From an uncultured Gammaproteobacteria bacterium (GTDB lineage: Bacteria > Pseudomonadota > Gammaproteobacteria > PS1 > Pseudothioglobaceae), in NCBI GenBank assembly GCA_929200175.1, contig CAKMYR010000012.1, positions 1 through 19,051 on the forward strand: DNA of 19,051 nt. Direction: 5' to 3'. Both the position numbers and the translations under genes were made by a program. A model generated the notes under the pieces. That model did not search any database and had not been told where the DNA came from. It saw only the letters and a program-made list of their open reading frames with translations. Of this stretch, positions 1-7,519 are shown in pieces (within the stretch, counting starts at the first letter, position 1; each line of letters opens with the position of its first letter).

Positions 1-2897
1 GCAGATTCACCAACTATTTCATCAGTTAAAATTTTAGGAAATTTACCTGATAATTCCCAAGATTGAAAAAATGGAGACCAGTCAATAAAATTAACAATTT
101 CAGTTAAATCGTAATCTTTAAATGTTTTAATTCCAATATATTTTGGTTTTTTTATTAAACTAAAATCTATTTTTGGTTTATTTTCACGTGCTTTTGCAAG
201 AGCTAAAAGTTTAGCTTTAGGTTTATTGGTGCGATCTCTTGTTTCTTTATATTCATTTTTTGTATCAGTTAATAATTTTGCTTTTTTAGTTTGAGAAAGT
301 AAAGAAGAAACTATATTTACTGATTTTGAAGCATCTGCTACATATATAACTCCATTATCATATTGTGGCTCAATTTTAACTGCAGTGTGAGCTTTTGAAG
401 TTGTAGCTCCGCCTATTAATAATGGTATTTTAAAGTTTTTACGAGACATTTCACTAGCAACAAATACCATCTCTTCTAAAGATGGCGTAATTAGACCAGA
501 TAATCCAATTATATCAACATTTTCTTCGATGGCAGTTTTAAGAATAGTTTCAGCTGGCACCATAACTCCAAGATTAATAATTTTATAATTATTACAAGCA
601 AGTACAACAGCAACAATATTTTTACCGATATCATGGACATCACCTTTTACTGTTGCTAATAATATTTTTCCTTTAGAGTTAGCTGTAGTATCTTTTTCTT
701 TTTCTAAAAATGGTTGTAAATAAGCTACTGATTTTTTCATTACTCTAGCTGATTTAATAACTTGCGGTAAAAACATTTTGCCAGAGCCGAATAAATCACC
801 AACTATATTCATTCCTGACATTAAAGGACCTTCTATTACTAGAATAGGGCGTTTAAATTTTTCTAATGCTTGTTTGGTATCTTCATCAATGAATTTAGTT
901 ATGCCTTTTACTAAGGAATATTCTAGACGACTTTCTATATCTAAGTCTCTCCATTCTAACTTTTCATCTTCATTTTTTTTACCTACATTTGCAAAATCTT
1001 GAGCAATATTTAGCAATCTCTCACTTGCTTTTTCATCAGTATTTAATACTACATCTTCTACTGCTTTTTTTAATTTTGGATCAATCTCGTTATAAATAAT
1101 TAATTGGCCAGGATTTACTATTCCCATAGTCATTCCTTTATTTATAGCATGGTATAAAAACACAGAATGAATCGCTTCTCTAACTACATTACTACCTCTA
1201 AACGAAAATGATACATTGGATACTCCACCAGATATTTTGGCAAAAGCTAAGTTTTCTTTAATATACTGAGTTGTTTCAATAAATTCAACTGCATAGTTAT
1301 TATGTTCTTTAATTCCAGTTGCTATCGCAAAAATATTAGGATCAAAAATAATATCTTCTGGCGGAAAATTAACTTCATTAACCAATATATTATAAGCATT
1401 AGTACATATTTGTATTCTTCTTTCTTTGTTATCTGCTTGACCTTTTTCGTCAAAAGCCATTACTATAATTGCTGCTCCATAATTTTTGCATAAATTAGCG
1501 TATTTAATAAAATTTTCCTTGCCTTCTTTAAGTGAAATTGAATTTACAACTGATTTGCCTTGCACGCATTTAAGTCCAGCTTCAATAATATCCCATTTAG
1601 ATGAATCTATCATAATAGGAACTTTAGAAATACTTGGCTCTGAAGAAATTAGATTTAAAAAATGAATCATAGCTTTTTTGCCATCAAGCATGCCTTCATC
1701 CATATTTATATCAATCATTTGCCCACCTTGCTCTATTTGTGAGCGGCAAATTTCTAGGGCTTCTTCATATTTTTCATCTAAAATTAATTGCTTAAATTTT
1801 TGAGAGCCAGTTATATTAGAGCGCTCACCTACATTTACAAAAAGTGAATCTTCTCCAATATTAAATGCCTCTAAACCAGATAAGCGACATTTTTTTTCAA
1901 TTGTTGGTATTTTTCTTGGGGCTAAGTTTTTAATAGCTTTTCCAATAGCTTCTATATGTAAAGGAGTTGAGCCGCAACAGCCACCCACAATATTTACTAA
2001 ACCAGATTTTGCCCATTCGGCAATCTCTAAAGACATACTATTGGCATCTAAATCATATTGGGCAAATTCATTTGGCAGTCCTGCGTTTGGATAAGCAGAT
2101 ACGAAACATTCAGCTATATTTGACATTTCAGCTATATATTGGCGTAATAAATCAGGTCCTAGCGCACAGTTAAAGCCAATTGCTATTGGATTAGCATGTT
2201 TTACCGAATTATAAAAAGCCTCTGTTGTTTGTCCTGATAATGTTCTGCCAGAAATATCAGTAATAGTGCCAGATATAATAATTGGTAATTCTATATTTTT
2301 TTCTAAAAATATTTGCTTAATTGCAAAAATAGCAGCTTTGGCGTTTAAAGTATCAAAAACAGTTTCTATTAAAAGAATATCTACCTCGCCTTCAATTAAG
2401 GCATTAGTAGATTCTGTATAAGCAGTTACTAGCTCATCAAAACTAACATTACGAAAACTAGGATCTTCAACATCAGGAGAAAGAGAGCAGGTTTTTGAAG
2501 TTGGGCCTAATACTCCAGCTACAAAGCGAGGCTTGTCATTATTAGTAAATTCTTTAGCCGCTTGTTTTGCCAGTTTTGCGCTTTCAAGATTCATTTCATA
2601 AGCTAATTCTTGCATTTTATAATCAGCCATTGAAATTGCATTTGCATTAAAAGTATTGGTTTCTATAATATCGCTGCCAGCAGCTAAATATTTGGCATGA
2701 ATCTCTTTGATGATTTTTGGTTGGGTAAGTGATAATAAATCATTATTACCTTTTACTAAACTATGCCAATCTTTAAAACGACTACCACGATAGTCTTCTT
2801 CATTTAATTTATACTCTTGTATCATCGTGCCCAAAGCACCATCTAATAGCAGTATTTTTTGTTTTAATAAATTTTGTAATAATTGTTTTTTATTCAT
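1..2897 (-). CDS. metH: Cobalamin-dependent methionine synthase MetH (C-terminal end beyond window)
   Basis: Transfers a methyl group from 5-methyltetrahydrofolate to homocysteine through bound cobalamin, the last step of methionine synthesis in the cytoplasm. The frame is open from an ATG at 2895-2897 to the left edge, about 965 codons of a protein usually near 1230. Modules are in standard order. The N-terminal homocysteine/zinc domain has the zinc cysteines in GFNCALG (Cys244) and GGCCGS (Cys307, Cys308). Next come the pterin-binding domain and the cobalamin cap and binding domains, with the DVHDIG motif whose His755 would be the lower cobalt ligand (His759 in E. coli). The start of the AdoMet-dependent reactivation domain, WELSGKFPKIL, lies at the edge. 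The missing C-terminus is only the window boundary. No clear Shine-Dalgarno precedes the ATG, but the N-terminus (LLLDGALGTMIQ a few residues in) fits the family. It is the last gene seen in the minus-strand run, 72 bp after the methyltransferase. Confidence 0.97.
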   Translation of the reverse strand, partial: MNKKQLLQNLLKQKILLLDGALGTMIQEYKLNEEDYRGSRFKDWHSLVKGNNDLLSLTQPKIIKEIHAKYLAAGSDIIETNTFNANAISMADYKMQELAYEMNLESAKLAKQAAKEFTNNDKPRFVAGVLGPTSKTCSLSPDVEDPSFRNVSFDELVTAYTESTNALIEGEVDILLIETVFDTLNAKAAIFAIKQIFLEKNIELPIIISGTITDISGRTLSGQTTEAFYNSVKHANPIAIGFNCALGPDLLRQYIAEMSNIAECFVSAYPNAGLPNEFAQYDLDANSMSLEIAEWAKSGLVNIVGGCCGSTPLHIEAIGKAIKNLAPRKIPTIEKKCRLSGLEAFNIGEDSLFVNVGERSNITGSQKFKQLILDEKYEEALEICRSQIEQGGQMIDINMDEGMLDGKKAMIHFLNLISSEPSISKVPIMIDSSKWDIIEAGLKCVQGKSVVNSISLKEGKENFIKYANLCKNYGAAIIVMAFDEKGQADNKERRIQICTNAYNILVNEVNFPPEDIIFDPNIFAIATGIKEHNNYAVEFIETTQYIKENLAFAKISGGVSNVSFSFRGSNVVREAIHSVFLYHAINKGMTMGIVNPGQLIIYNEIDPKLKKAVEDVVLNTDEKASERLLNIAQDFANVGKKNEDEKLEWRDLDIESRLEYSLVKGITKFIDEDTKQALEKFKRPILVIEGPLMSGMNIVGDLFGSGKMFLPQVIKSARVMKKSVAYLQPFLEKEKDTTANSKGKILLATVKGDVHDIGKNIVAVVLACNNYKIINLGVMVPAETILKTAIEENVDIIGLSGLITPSLEEMVFVASEMSRKNFKIPLLIGGATTSKAHTAVKIEPQYDNGVIYVADASKSVNIVSSLLSQTKKAKLLTDTKNEYKETRDRTNKPKAKLLALAKARENKPKIDFSLIKKPKYIGIKTFKDYDLTEIVNFIDWSPFFQSWELSGKFPKILTDEIVGES

Positions 2898-2969
2898 TAT
2901 TTGCAAATTGAGATCTAAAAATTAATAATAATATTTTTGCCAAGGGATAGTTAAAGGTGAATTATATAC

Positions 2970-3728
2970 TTAAATATATTTGTTTGTTTTTGTTTTATTG
3001 CATTCACGCTCTAATCTTTTTAATGAATTTTTAACATATTTTATATCAATATCTGCGCCTTTAAAGACTCTGTTATTATTTAAAGCAGATACGCCAGTAG
3101 AGCCACTACCACTAAAAGGATCTATAATAATATCTCCAAAATTTGAGTGTTTTAATATTAATTCTGTTAAAAGCTTAAGTGGTTTTTGGGTTGGATGTAT
3201 TCTTTTTTCTCTATGAATTGGACATAAATATTTTCCATTATCATATTCACTATTAAATGTTGGTTTTGAATGTTTTACGGCTGATACTGCTATCTCTCTA
3301 CTATTAGTTAGATAATTTCTTTTACTATTTAATGGCACTGGATTAGTTTTTTCCCACTCTATAAATCTTAATTGTTTAAATCCTGCTTTTGTCAATGCTT
3401 CTGCTAGTTTTGTTATTTTCCATAAATCATAAAATACTATAATAGTTCCGCTTTTTTTAAGAGCTTTCATTGATAAGTCTGCCAGGGCATCAAGATTGAT
3501 TTCTTGATTATCCCATTTACCAAAATCCATAGAGACTCTAAATCTTTTTACACTGTTATCGCCAATACTAGCAAAACCTGTTTTACGACTAATAGCATAA
3601 GGAGGATCTGTTAATACTAAATCAATAGAATTAGGTTTAATTTTTTTTAAAAAATTTTTATAGTCTGATTGGACTATTAATGGCTCACTAACATCGTTAA
3701 AATGCCTTTTAGAATAATCTTGCTTCAT
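2970..3728 (-). CDS. Solitary beta-class DNA methyltransferase (N6-adenine or N4-cytosine)
   Basis: Predicted AdoMet-dependent methyltransferase acting on an exocyclic amino group in DNA. The catalytic motif IV, DPPY, is at residues 41-44 and the AdoMet-binding motif I, DPFSGSGST, is at 203-211, preceded by HPTQKP at 178-183. Catalytic motif first, target-recognition region in the middle and AdoMet motif last is the beta-class order, as in CcrM- and DpnA-like enzymes. Its 252 residues are enough for a complete enzyme, and all key motifs look intact. The recognition sequence cannot be read from the protein. No endonuclease, specificity subunit or phage gene lies beside it; the neighbours are a CNNM membrane protein (63 bp upstream) and metH (72 bp downstream). 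Base composition resembles the neighbours, so recent transfer is not evident. It could be a regulatory orphan methyltransferase or the remnant of a restriction-modification system. The ATG has no clear Shine-Dalgarno. Confidence 0.9.
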   Translation of the reverse strand: MKQDYSKRHFNDVSEPLIVQSDYKNFLKKIKPNSIDLVLTDPPYAISRKTGFASIGDNSVKRFRVSMDFGKWDNQEINLDALADLSMKALKKSGTIIVFYDLWKITKLAEALTKAGFKQLRFIEWEKTNPVPLNSKRNYLTNSREIAVSAVKHSKPTFNSEYDNGKYLCPIHREKRIHPTQKPLKLLTELILKHSNFGDIIIDPFSGSGSTGVSALNNNRVFKGADIDIKYVKNSLKRLERECNKTKTNKYI

Positions 3729-3791
3729 TTTTTAAACTTTATAATAATTTTATACTGGATAAAAAGATAAATGCATTTAAGTATAAATTTT

Positions 3792-5036
3792 TTAATTAAG
3801 TTTAGTAAGTTTTACTAGTTTAATAGTTTGGTCTTTAATTTGGATAATCTCAATTAATAAATTATCTATTTTTAGACTTATATCTCTTTTAGGAATATTT
3901 TGGATTGTGTCTATAATTAATCCATTTAATGTTTTTGTTTTGCCGATTTTAAGATTAGTTCCTAGTATTTTATTAATTTCTCTAATGCTAACTTTTGGAT
4001 TGACTAAATAACTGCCGTCTTTTTGTTTAATAAAATCTGGATTAATATTATTTGGGCTAAAAGTAAATTTTCCAATAATTTCTTCTAAAACATTTTCTAA
4101 GGTAATCAAGCCTTTAATTTCTCCATATTCGTTAACTACAAGACCTAAACGCTCTTTTTTAGCTTGAAAATGAGTTAATTGCTGGGAAACAGAAGTGCCT
4201 TCTGGAATAAAGTAAGGCTTATCAATTATTGATAATAAATCATTAATATCAAATTTATTTTTAGCATATAAATTAGCTACACTACGCAGGTGAAGTACTC
4301 CTATTATATTGCTTGATGCTTCATCAAAAACTAGTATTCTGGTAGTTTTAGAATGAGATATTTTTTTTAAAATATCTTCTTTTTTATTGATATCTATACT
4401 TATTAATTTAGCTTTTGGAATCATTATATCTTCTACTTTTACATTTTCTAAATTAATAACATTAAGTAACATTTCTCTATAGTTTGGATCAGTAATAGAC
4501 TTGGTATCATTTACTATCATTTTTAATTCATTAAAACCAATCTTATTATTATCTTGATTATCAAATCCTAATAATTTAATAAAACTTTTTGACAAAATAG
4601 CAATAATCCATACAAAGGGTTTAAATATTTTGGTGCATAATTTTATTATTAAAGATGCTGGTAGTGCAATTTTTTCAGGATTTCTAGCAGCAAAAGTTTT
4701 AGGCGCTGTTTCTGCAAATATTAAAATTATAAAAGTTAGTAAAATCGATATATAAATTATGGAACCTTCGCCTAAGATTCTAATAGCTAAGATAGTGGCA
4801 ATACTAGAAGCTAAAATATTAACTAAATTATTACCTAAAAGAATAGTTCCAATAAGAGAATCTAAATCAAGTAGTAGTTTTTCAACTCGTCTTGCTTTTT
4901 TATTAGTTTTACTAAGACTTTTTAACTTATAACGGTTAATAGCCATTATAGAAGTTTCAGAGCTAGAGAAAAAAGCTGAACTTAATATTAATCCAAATAG
5001 AATAAAGGCAAGCCAAAAAGTTGAAATTGAATTCAA
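3792..5036 (-). CDS. CNNM/CorB-type (YfjD-like) membrane protein with CBS pair and CorC_HlyC domain
   Basis: Integral inner-membrane protein of the CNNM/CorB family, linked to magnesium or other divalent cation export or homeostasis. Residues 1-160 form the DUF21/CNNM transmembrane domain, with hydrophobic segments near 8-25, 60-85, 93-110 and 125-150 and the family-like SSAFFSSSETS and AETAPK motifs. Two CBS domains follow (about 203-258 and 270-325; the second holds VVNEYGEIKGLITLENVLEEIIG), then a C-terminal CorC_HlyC domain (about 335-412). The start is a TTG at 5034-5036: the frame closes 18 bp upstream without an ATG, and the next in-frame Met (residue 31) would delete the first membrane helix. 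No Shine-Dalgarno is visible. It lies 33 bp downstream of eno, in the same direction. Some relatives are annotated as hemolysin-like or CorC; true CorC lacks the membrane domain, so the CorB/YfjD label is better. Transported ion is inferred from the family only. Confidence 0.92.
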   Translation of the reverse strand: MNSISTFWLAFILFGLILSSAFFSSSETSIMAINRYKLKSLSKTNKKARRVEKLLLDLDSLIGTILLGNNLVNILASSIATILAIRILGEGSIIYISILLTFIILIFAETAPKTFAARNPEKIALPASLIIKLCTKIFKPFVWIIAILSKSFIKLLGFDNQDNNKIGFNELKMIVNDTKSITDPNYREMLLNVINLENVKVEDIMIPKAKLISIDINKKEDILKKISHSKTTRILVFDEASSNIIGVLHLRSVANLYAKNKFDINDLLSIIDKPYFIPEGTSVSQQLTHFQAKKERLGLVVNEYGEIKGLITLENVLEEIIGKFTFSPNNINPDFIKQKDGSYLVNPKVSIREINKILGTNLKIGKTKTLNGLIIDTIQNIPKRDISLKIDNLLIEIIQIKDQTIKLVKLTKLN

Positions 5037-5069
5037 AGTTATTTTATTAAATTAAAATTTGACATTAGT

Positions 5070-6350
5070 TTATCTTAAATTTTTGAATATTTCAATGCCG
5101 GGATAAACCGCTAACTCAGACAATTCTTCTTCAATTTTAAGCAATCTATTATATTTAGCTAGTCTTTCTGAACGAGAAAGTGAGCCAGTTTTAATCTGTC
5201 CACAGCCAGTTGCAACTGCTAAATCAGCAATAGTAGTATCTTCGGTTTCTCCGCTTCTATGAGATATAACAGAGCTATAACCAGCATTTTTTGCCGTTGC
5301 CATAGTTTTAAAAGTTTCAGTTAAAGTGCCAATTTGATTTACTTTAATTAAAACTGAATTAGCAATTTTTGCTTTTATGCCACGTTCTAAAATTTCGCTA
5401 TTAGTTACAAATAAATCATCACCAACAAGCTGAATTTTTTCACCTAATTTTGTGGTTAAAATTTTCCATCCATCCCAATCATTTTGATCCATTCCGTCTT
5501 CAATTGATATTATTGGATAGTTATCAACCCAATTAGCTAAATAAGATGCAAATTCTTCAGAGCTTAATGATTTATTTTCAGATGCTAAATTATATTTGCC
5601 ATTAGCATAAAATTCAGAACTAGCAACATCTATCCCAATAAAAATGTCTTTACCTGCAATATAATTAGCGCTTTCAATTGCTTGTATGATAATTTTTATA
5701 GCATCTTCATTTGATGACAAATTAGGTGCAAAGCCACCTTCATCGCCTACTGAGGTATTTAATTTATTTTTTTCTAATATTTTTTTTAAATTATGAAATG
5801 TTTCAGCTCCAGCTCGTAGCGCATCTTTAAAGTTTGAAAATCCAGCAGGAATAATCATAAATTCTTGGATATCAATATTATTGTTAGCATGTTCGCCACC
5901 ATTAATAATATTAATCATTGGTACAGGCATTTTATAGTCGTTGTTAAAATTAAACGAATTATATAAAAAAGTATTGTTAGCATTAGCATTAGCATGTGCT
6001 GCTGCTAGTGATACCGCTAAAATAGCATTTGCTCCAAGATTTGATTTATCTTTACTTCCATCTAGCTCAATCATTGTATTGTCAATCTTTGCAAGATTTT
6101 TAATATCAAAGTTAATTAAGGCGTCATTAATTCTAGTATTAACATTGTTAACTGCTTTTAAAACTCCCTTGCCTAGATAACGAGATTTATCAAGATCGCG
6201 TAATTCTAGTGCTTCATATTCGCCAGTTGAAGAGCCGCTAGGAACAATAGCACTACCTATTATATTGTTAGTTAAAATAACATCAGCTAAAACAGTAGGA
6301 TTTCCTCTTGAATCTATGACTTCTCTTGCTATAATTTTTTTAATTTTCAT
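5070..6350 (-). CDS. eno: Enolase
   Basis: Cytoplasmic glycolytic enzyme that interconverts 2-phosphoglycerate and phosphoenolpyruvate. Its 426 residues match the family (432 in E. coli). The N-terminal signature EVIDSRGNPTV is at 10-20. Catalytic residues can be assigned: the general acid Glu204 in VGDEGGFAPN, magnesium ligands Asp241, Glu284 (SIEDGMDQNDWDGW) and Asp311 (LVGDD), the catalytic base Lys336 (LIKVNQIGT), and the SHRSGETED substrate loop at 363-371. All expected residues are present. The ATG sits only 3 bp after the dnaJ stop codon, with no recognisable Shine-Dalgarno, so translational coupling to dnaJ is likely. In many gammaproteobacteria eno follows pyrG; here it is joined to the chaperone genes, which suggests co-transcription with dnaJ. 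Confidence 0.98.
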   Translation of the reverse strand: MKIKKIIAREVIDSRGNPTVLADVILTNNIIGSAIVPSGSSTGEYEALELRDLDKSRYLGKGVLKAVNNVNTRINDALINFDIKNLAKIDNTMIELDGSKDKSNLGANAILAVSLAAAHANANANNTFLYNSFNFNNDYKMPVPMINIINGGEHANNNIDIQEFMIIPAGFSNFKDALRAGAETFHNLKKILEKNKLNTSVGDEGGFAPNLSSNEDAIKIIIQAIESANYIAGKDIFIGIDVASSEFYANGKYNLASENKSLSSEEFASYLANWVDNYPIISIEDGMDQNDWDGWKILTTKLGEKIQLVGDDLFVTNSEILERGIKAKIANSVLIKVNQIGTLTETFKTMATAKNAGYSSVISHRSGETEDTTIADLAVATGCGQIKTGSLSRSERLAKYNRLLKIEEELSELAVYPGIEIFKNLR

Positions 6351-6353
6351 TAA

Positions 6354-7448
6354 TTATTCAAAAAAATTCTTCATCTTGCTAAAAAATGAATCAGTTTTAG
6401 GATTATGTTTTTTGCCGCAAGAATCAGCAAATTCTTGAATTAATTGTTTTTGTTGTTTATTAAGATTAACTGGAGTTTCAACTTTAACTTGACAAATTAA
6501 ATCTCCTTTGTTGTTGCCTTTAATAGAGGTTATTCCTTTTTGGTTTAAGCGAAATAATTTTCCAGTTTGAGTACCTGCAGGAATTTTAAGTCTTAATTTA
6601 TTTTCCAAAGTAGGAACTTCTATTGAGCCTCCTAAGATTGCTGTAGCAAAACTAATAGGTACTTCACAATAAAGGTCATTATCATTTCTTTGAAAAATAT
6701 TATGGTTTCTAACATGTATTTCTATATATAAATCGCCAGCTTCGCCTCCTCTTATTCCAGCTTCACCTTCGCCATTTAAACGAATGCGATTACCAGTATC
6801 TACTCCTGCTGGAATTTTTACAGATAATGTTTTTTGTACCTTTATTACTCCTTTTCCATAACAAGATTTACAATGTTTTTCTATTATTTGACCAGTGCCA
6901 TCACAAGTTTGGCAAGTTCTTTGTACTGCAAAAAATCCTTGTTGAGTATGGATTTGCCCTGAGCCATTACAAGTATAACAACTTTTAGCACTAGTACCTG
7001 GCATTGCTCCAGAGCCATTACATTTTTGACAGCTATCGTGTCTTGGAATTTTTACTTTGACTGTTGTGCCTTTGATAACATCTTCTAAATTAATCTCTAA
7101 TTGGTAACTTAAATCAGAGCCACGATTATTATCTTTAGTTCTTGTATTGCCAAAAATATCTCCAAAAATATCTCCAAAACCGCTAGAAGTAAATGGATTA
7201 CCACCTTCAAATCCTGAATTTCCGTTAACTCCAGCATGTCCAAATTGGTCATAAGCTTGGCGTTTTTTAGGGTCTGAAAGTACAGAATATGCTTTTTGGA
7301 TTTCTTTAAATTTTTTTTCTGATGCTTTTTTGTCAGTACTTCTATCTGGGTGATGTTTCATAGCTAGACGCTTATAAGCCTTTTTTATTTGCTTATCGTC
7401 AGCATTTTTACTTACACCTATTACTTCATAGTAGTCTTTTTCTGCCAT
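6354..7448 (-). CDS. dnaJ: Chaperone DnaJ (type I Hsp40)
   Basis: Co-chaperone that delivers unfolded proteins to DnaK and stimulates its ATPase. It has the complete type I layout in 364 residues: J domain at 1-70 with the essential HPD at 33-35, a Gly/Phe-rich segment at about 74-104 (with the repeated FGDIFGDIFG), four CxxCxGxG zinc-binding repeats between 140 and 200 (CQKCNGSG, CYTCNGSG, CQTCDGTG, CKSCYGKG), then the C-terminal substrate-binding beta domains. It follows dnaK by 71 bp in the usual dnaK-dnaJ order, but a strong hairpin lies in the gap (see 7477-7509), so expression may be below that of dnaK or driven partly by its own start. The stop codon is 3 bp from the eno start. No grpE is seen in the window. 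Confidence 0.98.
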   Translation of the reverse strand: MAEKDYYEVIGVSKNADDKQIKKAYKRLAMKHHPDRSTDKKASEKKFKEIQKAYSVLSDPKKRQAYDQFGHAGVNGNSGFEGGNPFTSSGFGDIFGDIFGNTRTKDNNRGSDLSYQLEINLEDVIKGTTVKVKIPRHDSCQKCNGSGAMPGTSAKSCYTCNGSGQIHTQQGFFAVQRTCQTCDGTGQIIEKHCKSCYGKGVIKVQKTLSVKIPAGVDTGNRIRLNGEGEAGIRGGEAGDLYIEIHVRNHNIFQRNDNDLYCEVPISFATAILGGSIEVPTLENKLRLKIPAGTQTGKLFRLNQKGITSIKGNNKGDLICQVKVETPVNLNKQQKQLIQEFADSCGKKHNPKTDSFFSKMKNFFE

Positions 7449-7476
7449 AAATTTTAATTTTTATAGTAATAATTTT

Positions 7477-7509
7477 AATAAACCTGTATAAAAAACATAC
7501 AGGTTTATT
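7477..7509 (-). terminator. Perfect 13-bp hairpin between dnaK and dnaJ (attenuator or processing site)
   Basis: Two arms, AATAAACCTGTAT (7477-7489) and ATACAGGTTTATT (7497-7509), are exact reverse complements around a 7-nt loop. The hairpin starts 10 bp beyond the dnaK stop codon and ends 28 bp before the dnaJ ATG. Read on the minus strand it is followed by TAAAATTATT, not a clean U run, so strong intrinsic termination is unlikely. On the plus strand the downstream tract is more T-rich, but no plus-strand gene ends here. The likely role is partial attenuation or an RNA-stabilising or processing stem that gives more dnaK than dnaJ message. The structure is certain; the function is inferred. 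Confidence 0.6.
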
Positions 7510-7519
7510 TATTTTATAC

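Noticed and set aside
778..2173. Short plus-strand open frames at 778-1002, 1302-1493 and 1967-2173
   Set aside because: All lie antisense to metH, whose own frame is continuous and rich in family motifs; the short frames resemble nothing and have no ribosome sites.
3768..3779. 12-nt palindrome TAAATGCATTTA upstream of the methyltransferase
   Set aside because: Could be an operator, but such short AT palindromes are expected by chance here and there is no second copy or clear promoter alongside.
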